Shown here: positions 25,984 to 33,197 of the stretch, piece after piece
Numbering within the stretch: the stretch's first letter is position 1
How the letters are laid out: the number at the start of each line of letters is the position of its first letter
Source of the DNA: Demequina aestuarii
GTDB taxonomy: Bacteria; Actinomycetota; Actinomycetes; Actinomycetales; Demequinaceae
DNA: 64,000 nt
Direction of reading: 5' to 3'
NCBI RefSeq assembly: GCF_000975095.1
Contig: NZ_BBRD01000001.1
Coordinates: 577,467 to 641,466 of the forward strand
Made by a program: the position numbers and the translations under genes
Notes under the pieces: model-generated
Database searches by the model: none
Seen by the model: the letters and a program-made list of their open reading frames with translations, nothing else
Told to the model about the DNA's origin: nothing

Positions 25984-26985
25984 ATGGCACGACCGATCAG
26001 CCTGTTCACCGGCCAGTGGGCCGACCTTCCCCTCGATCAGGTCGCGGAGCTCGCGGCCGCGTGGGGCTATGACGGCCTCGAGCTGGCCTGCTGGGGCGAC
26101 CACGTCGACGTGACCCGGTGGGACGACGCGGAGTACGTCCAGGGTCGTCTCGACCTCATGGAGCGTCATGGACTGCGCATCGTCGCGATCTCGAACCACC
26201 TCACCGGCCAGGCGGTGTGCGACGACCCAATCGACCGCCGCCACCAGGAGATCCTGTCTCCGCAGGTGTGGGGCGACGGCGATCCTGAGGGTGTGCGTCA
26301 GCGCGCCGCTGAGGCGATGAAGGACACTGCTCGCATGGCCTCGCGACTCGGCGTCAGCACCGTCGTGGGGTTCACGGGCTCGTCGATATGGAAGACGGTC
26401 GCGATGTTCCCGCCGGTGCCGGCCGACATGGTCGAGGCCGGCTACCAGGACTTCGCGGACCGTTGGAACCCCATCATGGACGTGTTCGAGGAGGAGGGCG
26501 TGCGGTTCGCGCTCGAGGTCCACCCGAGCGAGATCGCCTACGACTACTGGACGGCCAAGCGCACCCTCGAGGCGATGGGTCACCGGGAGTCGTTCGGCCT
26601 CAACTGGGACCCGAGCCACATGGTGTGGCAGGACCTCGACCCGGTGGGCTTCCTGTGGGACTTCCAGGACCGCATCTATCACGTGCACTGCAAGGACACC
26701 AAGAAGCGACTCAACGGCCGCAACGGTCGGTTGTCCTCTCATCTCGCGTGGGCGGACCCGCGGCGCGGTTGGGACTTCATCTCCACCGGTCACGGCGACG
26801 TGCCGTGGGAGGACGCGTTCCGGATGCTCAACGCCATCGGCTACGACGGCCCGCTGTCGGTGGAGTGGGAGGACGCGGGCATGGACCGCCTCGTGGGCGC
26901 CCCCGAGGCGCTTGAGTTCGTGCGTCGCCTCGCCTTCGACGCGCCGGACGCCGCCTTCGATGCGGCGTTCAGCTCGAAGGACTGA
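25984..26985 (+). CDS. TIM-barrel sugar isomerase/epimerase (AP-endonuclease-2 superfamily)
   Basis: 333 residues of the xylose-isomerase-like superfamily (IolE/IolI relatives). Metal-ligand candidates on successive strands: [10 protein letters not shown] (about residues 35-44), FALEVHPSE (about 176-184), [13 protein letters not shown] (about 204-216), [11 protein letters not shown] (about 232-242), [11 protein letters not shown] and VEWEDAGMD (about 302-310). It likely acts on the keto-product of the adjacent dehydrogenase, in a pathway for an imported cyclitol or glycoside; substrate is an inference only. A GAAAGGA ribosome-binding site precedes the ATG. A strong terminator follows. Confidence 0.9.
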   Translation: MARPISLFTGQWADLPLDQVAELAAAWGYDGLELACWGDHVDVTRWDDAEYVQGRLDLMERHGLRIVAISNHLTGQAVCDDPIDRRHQEILSPQVWGDGDPEGVRQRAAEAMKDTARMASRLGVSTVVGFTGSSIWKTVAMFPPVPADMVEAGYQDFADRWNPIMDVFEEEGVRFALEVHPSEIAYDYWTAKRTLEAMGHRESFGLNWDPSHMVWQDLDPVGFLWDFQDRIYHVHCKDTKKRLNGRNGRLSSHLAWADPRRGWDFISTGHGDVPWEDAFRMLNAIGYDGPLSVEWEDAGMDRLVGAPEALEFVRRLAFDAPDAAFDAAFSSKD

Positions 26986-27000
26986 CGCTCCGTATTCTCA

Positions 27001-27034
27001 GCACGGCCCTCGCGCTCCGGCGCGGGGGCCGTGC
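27001..27034 (+). terminator. Hairpin terminator after the isomerase gene
   Basis: GCACGGCCC (27001-27009) pairs with GGGCCGTGC (27026-27034), closing a GC-rich loop that itself folds. It starts 16 nt after the stop codon. Confidence 0.75.
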
Positions 27035-27052
27035 TTCGTCAATGCCGGGTGT

Positions 27053-27103
27053 GGCCGATGCGAGGGGTGCGCCTCGGGCTCCGCCGTGCGGCGCGCATCG
27101 GCC
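27053..27103. repeat. Inverted pair of the GGCCGATGCG 10-mer
   Basis: GGCCGATGCG (27053-27062) and its exact complement CGCATCGGCC (27094-27103) lie 31 nt apart in an intergenic region between convergent genes and can form a 10-bp stem. The same 10-mer is abundant across the window and forms a second inverted pair at 47096-47115. Confidence 0.7.
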
Positions 27104-27109
27104 GGCTGA

Positions 27110-27126
27110 CATGTCCCTCCGAGCGC
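27110..27126. repeat. Half-copy (remnant) of the palindromic repeat family
   Basis: CATGTCCCTCC followed by GAGCGC matches the right arm of repeat copy 3 (33030-33047) except for one missing base. No matching left arm is nearby, so it appears to be a solitary half. Confidence 0.45.
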
Positions 27127-27145
27127 ACGGCGGCGGTCGTGCAGG

Positions 27146-28333
27146 TCAGCGGCCGCCGAGCATCGCGTCGACGCGTTCGGGAGAGAGGGCGTGGTGGATC
27201 GCGAGCATGCTCGCGCCCTGGATCGCGGCGTTCGCGCCTGACCGGGACTGCGCGATCTGCAGGTTGCCGGTCGCGAGTGGCATCGACCGTGTGTAGATCA
27301 CTTCGCGGGCGCCCGCGAGCAGGTGCTCTCCGGCGTGAGCGATCGAGCCGCCGAGCACGATCACTGCGGGATTGATGAGGCTGACGCACGTGGTGAGGAC
27401 CTCGCCGATGAGACGGCCGGCCTCTCGCACCGCCTGGATCGCAGTGGTGTTGCCCCCCTTGACCAGGGCGGCGACATCGGCGCTGGTCTCGACCTCGAGG
27501 CCGCTCTCGCGCAGCTGGCGCGCGATGGCGGGCCCCGCGGCGATCGCCTCGAGGCAGCCGAAGTTTCCGCATCGGCACACCACGTCCTTGCCGCTGGGAA
27601 CGTAGACGTGTCCGATGTCGCCGGCGATGCCCTGTGCTCCGCGCTGCAGGTAGCCGCCGGAGATCACGCCCGAGCCGATGCCGGTCGCGACCTTCACGAA
27701 GATGAAGTGGTCGACACCCGGCCACGACATGTCGCGTTCGCCGAGCGCCATGATGTTCACGTCGTTGTCCACCAGCACCGGGACGCCGAACCGTTGGCCC
27801 AGGTGCTGAGGCACGTCGTAGCGGTCCCAGCCGGGCATGATCGGCGGGTCGATGGGCAGCCCGCTCGAGTGCTCCACTGGCCCCGGGAGGCCGACGCCGA
27901 TCGCGAGCAGGCCGTCGGTGGCGCCATGGGCGGCGAGGAGCTCGGTGGCGGCGGTCGCGACCCAGCCCAGCACGGCTTCAGGCCCCTCGGCGACCTCCAT
28001 CGCGACCGAGTCCTGTCCCAGCAGGGCGCCGCTGAGGTCCGCGATGGCGATGCGGGCGTGTGACGCGCCGATGTCGACGCCGAGGACGACGCGGCCGGAC
28101 GAGTTGATGGCGAACTGGCTCGACGGCCGCCCACCGGTGGAGACGGCATCGCCGACCGGCGACACGAGCCCGAGCTTGACGAGCGAGTCGACTCGCGCAG
28201 CGACCGTGGAACGCGCCAGCCCCGTGATGCTCGCGAGCTCTGACCGAGTGCGCGCGCGACCGTCGCGAAGAATCTGGAAGAGGTCCGTCGTGGGGGAGTC
28301 GCCCAACGAGTCCTGTGCCTTTACGTCGACCAT
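27146..28333 (-). CDS. ROK family transcriptional repressor
   Basis: 395 residues. N-terminal winged helix-turn-helix (about residues 15-75; RTRSELASITGLARSTVAARVDSL), then a ROK sugar-kinase-like domain with the ATP/phosphate loop VLGVDIGASHARIAI (about 83-97), DNDVNIMALGE (about 190-200), the ROK zinc motif CRCGNFGCLEA (about 255-265, Cys-x-Cys-x4-Cys), and a His upstream in GDIGHVYV. As the protein has both a DNA-binding domain and a sugar-binding ROK domain it is a sugar-responsive repressor (Mlc/NagC-like). It is convergent with the dehydrogenase/isomerase genes and probably controls that locus, since its candidate operator recurs at 23479. Confidence 0.93.
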   Translation of the reverse strand: MVDVKAQDSLGDSPTTDLFQILRDGRARTRSELASITGLARSTVAARVDSLVKLGLVSPVGDAVSTGGRPSSQFAINSSGRVVLGVDIGASHARIAIADLSGALLGQDSVAMEVAEGPEAVLGWVATAATELLAAHGATDGLLAIGVGLPGPVEHSSGLPIDPPIMPGWDRYDVPQHLGQRFGVPVLVDNDVNIMALGERDMSWPGVDHFIFVKVATGIGSGVISGGYLQRGAQGIAGDIGHVYVPSGKDVVCRCGNFGCLEAIAAGPAIARQLRESGLEVETSADVAALVKGGNTTAIQAVREAGRLIGEVLTTCVSLINPAVIVLGGSIAHAGEHLLAGAREVIYTRSMPLATGNLQIAQSRSGANAAIQGASMLAIHHALSPERVDAMLGGR

Positions 28334-28339
28334 GGTCGT

Positions 28340-28345
28340 ATCTTA
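28340..28345 (-). promoter_or_regulatory. -10 box TAAGAT of leaderless ROK gene
   Basis: TAAGAT on the minus strand lies 6 nt before the ATG at 28333 and lies within the left arm of the candidate ROK operator at 28341-28366, which predicts autorepression. Confidence 0.55.
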
Positions 28346-28366
28346 TCGTGGCGTGACGGCATAAGA
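28341..28366. promoter_or_regulatory. Candidate ROK operator (TCTTAT-N14-ATAAGA)
   Basis: A perfect 6-bp inverted repeat overlaps the ROK gene's -10 box. It shares the TTAT-N14-ATAA core and spacing with the site at 23479-23500 upstream of the sugar-binding protein. Confidence 0.55.
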
Positions 28367-28454
28367 GTCGCGACTTTGGTCTTGGGCCGTCGTTACCTCG
28401 CCACTTGTGCGGTGGCGGCGTACGGGCCACGACCGATTCTCGGATACGAGATAT

Positions 28455-28483
28455 TTGAGACAGTGCCCCTGCGGTGGTAGCGT
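28455..28483 (+). promoter_or_regulatory. rho promoter
   Basis: TTGAGA (28455-28460), 17-nt spacer, TAGCGT (28478-28483): a good match to a principal-sigma promoter. The start of transcription is expected near 28490, leaving a leader of about 150 nt. Confidence 0.65.
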
Positions 28484-28640
28484 GGGCGTTGCTTCCCCCG
28501 GACGGCAACCGGCCCCGGCGGATAGCAATCCCATATCATTCAGGCGTTCGCGAACGATGGCGTATGCGCATCCCCGCCGCATGGGAGTATCTCGCACTGT
28601 TCAAGAGCCAGATGGGCTCGTGCGAGGGAAGGATTCTTCA
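28484..28640 (+). other. Long rho leader, no gene seen
   Basis: About 150 nt of C-rich then AT-richer sequence lies between the rho promoter and GTG. It contains a 12-bp perfect palindrome CGTTCGCGAACG (28545-28556). Rho is autoregulated by premature termination in several bacteria and long leaders are usual; a direct role here is inference. No coding signal was found. Confidence 0.45.
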
Positions 28641-30557
28641 GTGACAGACACCACCGTGGCCGGCCCCGATAAGGGCGCGGCCCTCAGCGCCATGAAACTC
28701 CCTCAGTTGCAGGCACTCGCCTCCGAGCTCGGAGTATCTGGCGTCAAGAAGATGCGAAAGAGCGACCTCGTGGAGGCGATCAACAACGGTGGAGCCGTGC
28801 CTTCCAAGGCCGACGCCCCCGCCCCGGATGCGCCCAAGAACGACACTGAACGCGGTCACGGCCGCGGTCAGCAGAAGTCCTCGGAGATCGACGTCCCTGC
28901 GGAGGGTCAGGGCAGCGACAGCTCTCAGTCCTCCGAGCGGTCCGCGTCCGACGGTCAGCGGTCGGGCGCCGATCAGCCCTCTGGCCAGCAGTCAGCCGGG
29001 CAGCGTCGCGGTCGAGGTGACCGCGGCTCGAAGAGCGAGACCGACGCGGAGCGCGACGAGCGCGCCCGTCGCGCCGCCGAGGCCGTGCAGTCCGCAGGCA
29101 ATGCCCGGTCCGAGGACGACTCGTCCAAGGGCGAGGGCCGTGGGGGTCGCAACAACGACCGCACCTCCAACGACAACCGCGACCGCAACGACCGCGGCAA
29201 CGACAACCGTGATCGCAATGACCGCGGCAACGACAACCGCCACAACAACGATGACGATGACGAGCGCGGTGGCCGTCGGCGCCGTGGCCGTGGCCGTGGG
29301 CGTGGCCGCAACCGCGACGAGCGCGGCGGCAGCACCACCGGAGGCGCCAGCAACGAGCCCCAGGGCCGCTTCGACGAGGACGACGCCCGTGACGACGAGG
29401 AGCTGAGCCCCGTGGGCGGCATCGTCGACGTGCTCGACTCGTACGCCTTCATCCGCACCACGGGGTACTTGGCAGGCAAGTCCGACGTGTATGTCTCCAT
29501 GAACCAGGTCCGCAAGTACGGCCTGCGCAAGGGTGACGCCATGACGGGCACTGTCCGCCCGCCCCGCCCGGGCGAGCGCGGCCAGCGACAGAAGTTCAAC
29601 GCGCTCGCGACGGTCGACACGGTCAACGGGGTCAGCCCCGAGGAGGCCAAGACCCGCAGGGAGTTCGGCGACCTCACTCCGCTGTACCCCCAGGAGCGTC
29701 TGCACCTCGAGACCGAGACCCGCAACCTCACCAACCGGGTGATCGACATCGTCGCGCCCATCGGTAAGGGCCAGCGTGGCCTCATCGTGTCGCCGCCCAA
29801 GGCGGGCAAGACGCTCGTGATGCAGTCCATCGCGAACGCGATCAGCGCGAACAACCCTGAGGTTCACCTGATGGTGGTGCTCGTGGACGAGCGTCCCGAG
29901 GAGGTCACCGACTTCCAGCGCTCCGTCAAGGGCGAGGTCATCGCCTCGACATTCGACCGCCCGGCGGTTGACCACACCCAGGTGGCGGAACTCGCGATCG
30001 AGCGGGCCAAGCGCCTGGTCGAGCTGGGTCAGGATGTCGTGGTGCTTCTCGACGGCATCACCCGCCTGGGCCGCGCCTACAACCTGGCCGCCCCCGCATC
30101 GGGCCGCATCCTCTCCGGTGGTGTGGACAGTGCCGCGCTGTACCCGCCCAAGAAGTTCTTCGGCGCCGCGCGCAACATCGAGCACGGCGGCTCGCTGACC
30201 ATTCTCGCCACGGCGCTGGTCGACACCGGTTCCAAGATGGACGAGGTGATCTTCGAGGAGTTCAAGGGCACCGGCAACATGGAGCTGCGCCTGTCGCGTC
30301 AGCTTGCCGACCGCCGCATCTTCCCGGCCGTGGACGTGAACTCGTCCGGCACGCGCCGCGAGGAGATCCTGGTCTCGACCGAGGAGCTCAAGGTCATGTG
30401 GAAGCTCCGCCGCGTGCTGTCCGGGCTGGAGTCCGTCGCCGCGACCGAGCTGCTGCTGGGCAGGCTCAGGGACCACAAGACGAACGCCGAGTTCCTGATG
30501 CAGGTCGCCAAGACCACGCCGGACAAGAATGGCGAGAACGAGCTCACCTCGAAGTAA
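28641..30557 (+). CDS. rho: Transcription termination factor Rho
   Basis: 638 residues, longer than the 419 of E. coli because of an actinobacterial insertion. Order: Rho_N helical domain (about residues 15-50; [20 protein letters not shown]), a low-complexity insertion (about 55-250) first Ser/Gln/Lys-rich, then with [10 protein letters not shown] repeated and an Arg-Gly run, then the RNA-binding CSD ([15 protein letters not shown], about 257-271), and the RecA-type ATPase with Walker A PPKAGKT (about 386-392) and Walker [17 protein letters not shown]. The hexameric helicase terminates transcripts. GTG 28641 follows a GGGAAGGA ribosome-binding site. The insertion is expected to bind RNA and may promote condensation. 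Confidence 0.97.
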   Translation: MTDTTVAGPDKGAALSAMKLPQLQALASELGVSGVKKMRKSDLVEAINNGGAVPSKADAPAPDAPKNDTERGHGRGQQKSSEIDVPAEGQGSDSSQSSERSASDGQRSGADQPSGQQSAGQRRGRGDRGSKSETDAERDERARRAAEAVQSAGNARSEDDSSKGEGRGGRNNDRTSNDNRDRNDRGNDNRDRNDRGNDNRHNNDDDDERGGRRRRGRGRGRGRNRDERGGSTTGGASNEPQGRFDEDDARDDEELSPVGGIVDVLDSYAFIRTTGYLAGKSDVYVSMNQVRKYGLRKGDAMTGTVRPPRPGERGQRQKFNALATVDTVNGVSPEEAKTRREFGDLTPLYPQERLHLETETRNLTNRVIDIVAPIGKGQRGLIVSPPKAGKTLVMQSIANAISANNPEVHLMVVLVDERPEEVTDFQRSVKGEVIASTFDRPAVDHTQVAELAIERAKRLVELGQDVVVLLDGITRLGRAYNLAAPASGRILSGGVDSAALYPPKKFFGAARNIEHGGSLTILATALVDTGSKMDEVIFEEFKGTGNMELRLSRQLADRRIFPAVDVNSSGTRREEILVSTEELKVMWKLRRVLSGLESVAATELLLGRLRDHKTNAEFLMQVAKTTPDKNGENELTSK

Positions 30558-30621
30558 GCGGTTCGCTCACGCACGAAGGCCCGGCATCGGCCGTCCGTCC
30601 CGCTCTGCCCCTGCGCGCTAC

Positions 30622-30668
30622 AGGGACTTGAGTGCAGTTCTTGCGCAGAATCCTGCACTCAAGTCCCT
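30622..30668. repeat. Palindromic repeat copy 1
   Basis: 16-bp perfect arms (AGGGACTTGAGTGCAG at 30622-30637 and its complement at 30653-30668) enclose a 15-nt partly self-complementary loop. It lies between the convergent rho and sigma-factor genes. It shares the GGGAC-TGAGTGC core with copies at 31943 and 32983. Confidence 0.85.
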
Positions 30669-30673
30669 CCAGG

Positions 30674-30696
30674 GTGCCCGGCTAGTACTAGGGCAC
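30674..30696. terminator. Imperfect hairpin containing CTAGTACTAG
   Basis: GTGCCC and GGGCAC arms flank CTAG-TA-CTAG, with a 2-nt bulge. It covers the stop codon of the sigma-factor gene. It probably terminates that gene; CTAG-rich sequence is unusual in this GC-rich DNA. Confidence 0.4.
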
Positions 30697-31185
30697 GCCG
30701 CCGATGGCCGATGCGAGCCTCGCTTCCAGTGCGTGCCTCGCTCTCGCGTACCGGCCGCGGGCGGTCGAAGCGTTGACGCCCACCACTGTCGCTGCGTCGG
30801 CGAGGGTCATGCTCTCCCAGTGAACGAGCTCCACGAGTTCGCGCTGATTGTCCGGAAGCGTTGCGACAGCTCGTCGGACGTCCATCGCTAGCGCGTCGTC
30901 TGGTTCCGACGGGATCGGGGCGTGCGCGGAGACCTTCTCGACGAGCCGCAGGCCGCGTCGCGTGTCGCGGCCGTAGCCTCGTAGGCTCATGCGTGCGATG
31001 CCGAAGAGCCAGGGGCGCAGTTCAGCTCGATCGGACGGCGCATCGTCGCGACGTCGCCAGGCGACCAGCATCGTCTCTCCCAGGAGGTCCGCGGCCTGAT
31101 CAGGCTCTCGCCTCTGGAGATAGCGGAGGATGTCTGCGCCGTGCTCGCTCAGCGCATCGGCAAGGGCGCCGTCGCCGGCGGTCAC
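30688..31185 (-). CDS. ECF-type sigma factor (sigma-70 family)
   Basis: 165 residues from GTG 31185. Region 2 (about residues 10-75): LSEHGADILRYLQRRE, DLLGETMLVAWRR, LRPWLFGIARMSLRGYGR. Region 4 (about 100-150): LPDNQRELVELVHWESMTLADAA followed by the recognition helix GVNASTARGRYARARHAL. It would direct RNA polymerase to specific promoters. The start overlaps the stop of the upstream membrane-protein gene by 4 bp (GTGA), with GAGGTGGG as ribosome-binding site, so the pair is translationally coupled; a sigma gene placed after its partner is the reverse of the usual order. Confidence 0.88.
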   Translation of the reverse strand: MTAGDGALADALSEHGADILRYLQRREPDQAADLLGETMLVAWRRRDDAPSDRAELRPWLFGIARMSLRGYGRDTRRGLRLVEKVSAHAPIPSEPDDALAMDVRRAVATLPDNQRELVELVHWESMTLADAATVVGVNASTARGRYARARHALEARLASAIGGVP

Positions 31186-31895
31186 TTGCCCACCTCGCAC
31201 GCGCTGTCGGGGACGAGATCACGGAACGGGTCCACGATGTCGGACTCGAGGCCGTCAAGGATCACGCGGGCGTAGGCGTGGTCGAAGGTCTCATTCGCGT
31301 GCGTCGACGTCATCGGGACGCCGTCGAGTTCGGCAGTGCCAGCGGCGAGGTCCAGACGTGCCACCTCGTCGTAGGCGGCGTCGATCCACGATTCCCACGT
31401 CGAGCGGTCCGCGATCTCCTGCTTGTTCTCGTTCTCGTCGTACTCGGTGAGGGACTCCTCGCGCACAGCGCCGCCATCGGCCGCCAGCAACGCCTCGGGT
31501 TCGCTGAGCCGTGACCGGATCTCCGCGGTTTGGCGTTCCGTGAGGTTGAAGCCCACCAGCCGCATCGCACAGCGATAGCCGTCAGCATCGGTGTAGACCC
31601 ACTCGATGTGCGCGGGCATCGCCTTCCACTGTTCAGCGGTGAGCATGTAGGGATCATCGGTGACGGGACGGTCGGGCAGCACGGCCACGGCACCGGCTCC
31701 ACCGAGGCCGATGACCGCAAGCGCACCCGCACCAAGTGCCGCGCGGCGCTTCCATGCAGAGCGTCGGGGCGCGGCCGTTCTTGCCTCGTGAACGAGAAGG
31801 GTGATCGCTGATTCGAGCCCGGGTCCGTCTGAGGTGGAGGGCGGAGCCGAGCGCGCGAGGATGTCGTCGAGGTCATTCATCGGTGATGTGTTCAT
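31182..31895 (-). CDS. Membrane protein paired with sigma factor (possible anti-sigma)
   Basis: 237 residues. Cytoplasmic N-terminus of about 50 residues (MNTSPMNDLDDILARSAPPS), one membrane helix (about 50-72; LGAGALAVIGLGGAGAVAVL) and an extracytoplasmic acidic domain of about 165 residues with no recognised fold and two cysteines (about residues 109 and 233). Topology and 4-bp coupling to an ECF sigma gene suggest an anti-sigma factor, but the N-terminal segment lacks the HxxxCxxC motif of zinc anti-sigma domains. It lies directly beside repeat copy 2. An alternative start is ATG 31877. Confidence 0.65.
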   Translation of the reverse strand: MNTSPMNDLDDILARSAPPSTSDGPGLESAITLLVHEARTAAPRRSAWKRRAALGAGALAVIGLGGAGAVAVLPDRPVTDDPYMLTAEQWKAMPAHIEWVYTDADGYRCAMRLVGFNLTERQTAEIRSRLSEPEALLAADGGAVREESLTEYDENENKQEIADRSTWESWIDAAYDEVARLDLAAGTAELDGVPMTSTHANETFDHAYARVILDGLESDIVDPFRDLVPDSACEVGK

Positions 31896-31942
31896 GCTCT
31901 CTCATGCCAGATCGGTTCCGAAGTGTCCGCGCCCCGTGCTCG

Positions 31943-31997
31943 CTGGAGGGACATGAGTGCAGGATCCGGCTGTATTCCGGCACTCATGTCCCTCCAG
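31943..31997. repeat. Palindromic repeat copy 2
   Basis: 18-bp perfect arms (CTGGAGGGACATGAGTGC at 31943-31960, complement at 31980-31997) enclose a 19-nt loop. The right arm supplies the stop codon of the DUF559 gene (31984-31986). Confidence 0.9.
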
Positions 31998-32982
31998 GAC
32001 GCGATAGGCGACCGGCGACGACGGCCAGGACCCGTTGGCGGCTTCTCTCAGGGCGGCGCACGATGTCGTCCCACCCAAGCCGGACGGTGAGGTAGCCCGC
32101 CTCCGCCAAGTCGTTCTGTCGGTCACGGTCGTGATCGCGCGCCTCACGCGCCGAGTGGTAAAGGTCGCCGTCGAGCTCGACCACCACCTTGGCCGCACGG
32201 TGGAGCATGTCGACGGTTGCACGCCGCGAAGCCAGGCGAAGGTCCGCTTGCCACTCGAAGTCGCGAAAACGCGCATCGGCGAACGTCTCGTGCTTGGCGC
32301 GCACCTCGAGGGGAGAGGTTGCTCCCTCCTTGAACCAGCGGAGGACTCTGTCGAGATCTCGCCTTCCAGCGACGCGCGGGGACCTGGCCGACTCGCGCGC
32401 CAGCGCCTGCCACGTGCAGACCCGCGCCCACAGCGCCTCGTAGAGGAGGTTGCGACGGTCAGCCGGGGCCGCGTACCGCCACGCGTCGAGGAGCGCTCGC
32501 TCGGGCACGGTGCACGAGACGCCTTGCGGAAGGCCGCGCGCCCGCATCGGCCCTCCTTGGAGGCACCGAACCCAGGGGGGAACGCGGGGACGAAAGCCAT
32601 CGATCACACGGACGTGGGCAAGCGGGGGAGCAGGCAGCACCTCCGCGTACAGGTGCAGAGCGAGTGGCCCGGAGACGAGCCCGGCGGGATGCCAGAGGTT
32701 CAAGGCCTCACCGCGCACCAGCGCGACGGTCTGATGAGCGGCGCCGCAATACACCCCGGGCAGAACGCGCCTTGCGTTGCCTTCCGCCACGGCGCGTTCG
32801 AGTGCCGTCCTCGTCCAGCGCCCAAGCAGATCCGCTCGGCTGAATGCGTGGACATTCGCGGAGAGGAAGACGGGGAGTTCGTCGCTGAGTCGGACGAGGT
32901 CTGGAATGGGACGCATGAAGGCATCTGAGCGGTGGTGTGTCGTTGAGGGAAGCGGGCAGCAGCGCCTTTGTGGATCGTCCAT
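31984..32982 (-). CDS. DUF559 (Vsr-like endonuclease fold) protein with AbiEi-like N-terminus
   Basis: 332 residues, or 310 if ATG 32916 is used. The C-terminal DUF559 domain (about residues 240-325) has [21 protein letters not shown] (ExD-G--H...R...D-R), then [18 protein letters not shown], the PD-(D/E)xK/Vsr-like pattern with a plausible catalytic Asp. The N-terminal two thirds (about 25-200; [28 protein letters not shown]) looks like the helix-turn-helix AbiEi-type domain commonly joined to DUF559 in actinobacteria. The gene is delimited exactly by two palindromic repeats: its stop is inside copy 2 and ATG 32982 touches copy 3. There is no clear ribosome-binding site, so the start is uncertain. 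The nuclease role is inferred. Confidence 0.75.
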   Translation of the reverse strand: MDDPQRRCCPLPSTTHHRSDAFMRPIPDLVRLSDELPVFLSANVHAFSRADLLGRWTRTALERAVAEGNARRVLPGVYCGAAHQTVALVRGEALNLWHPAGLVSGPLALHLYAEVLPAPPLAHVRVIDGFRPRVPPWVRCLQGGPMRARGLPQGVSCTVPERALLDAWRYAAPADRRNLLYEALWARVCTWQALARESARSPRVAGRRDLDRVLRWFKEGATSPLEVRAKHETFADARFRDFEWQADLRLASRRATVDMLHRAAKVVVELDGDLYHSAREARDHDRDRQNDLAEAGYLTVRLGWDDIVRRPERSRQRVLAVVAGRLSRPGGT

Positions 32983-33047
32983 GCGCTCTGGAGGGACATG
33001 GACGCCGGATCGCGGCCGGATCGTGCACTCATGTCCCTCCAGAGCGC
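32983..33047. repeat. Palindromic repeat copy 3
   Basis: 18-bp perfect arms (GCGCTCTGGAGGGACATG at 32983-33000, complement at 33030-33047) enclose a 29-nt loop containing two copies of GCCGGATCG. Its left edge abuts the DUF559 start codon. Compared with copy 2, the inner TGAGTGC part is intact only on the right side. Confidence 0.9.
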
Positions 33048-33197
33048 GTAGGGAGGGCGGGTGCGGCGGTTCGGCTCAGGGCGGACGGCAGGCAAGTGGC
33101 CTCGCGCGCACGGACGTGGCAGAATAGACCGCTGGCCGTCCGGTTCACCGACCGCGAAGTACGCGCGAGGACCCGGAGGCATCTCAAAGGGAGATTC

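Noticed and set aside
28500-28530. GGCAACC-like stretch in the rho leader resembling part of a SAM riboswitch
   Set aside because: Only the short motif matches; the paired helices of known SAM riboswitches could not be drawn, and rho is not a methionine gene.
28545-28556. CGTTCGCGAACG palindrome as an SOS (LexA) box
   Set aside because: Actinobacterial LexA sites are GAAC-N4-GTTC; here the half-sites are in the opposite order.
31900-31920. GGAAC as an ECF-type -35 element before the membrane protein paired with the sigma factor
   Set aside because: The expected CGT-type -10 at 16-17 nt would fall inside the start codon region and is not present.
32035-32928. 297-residue open frame opposite the DUF559 gene
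   Set aside because: It has no domain, ribosome-binding site or natural amino-acid pattern; the opposite strand encodes a recognisable DUF559 domain.
30558-33050. Insertion sequence in the rho-rpmE interval
   Set aside because: No transposase, no terminal inverted repeats of IS type and no target-site duplication; the repeats are self-palindromic units instead.
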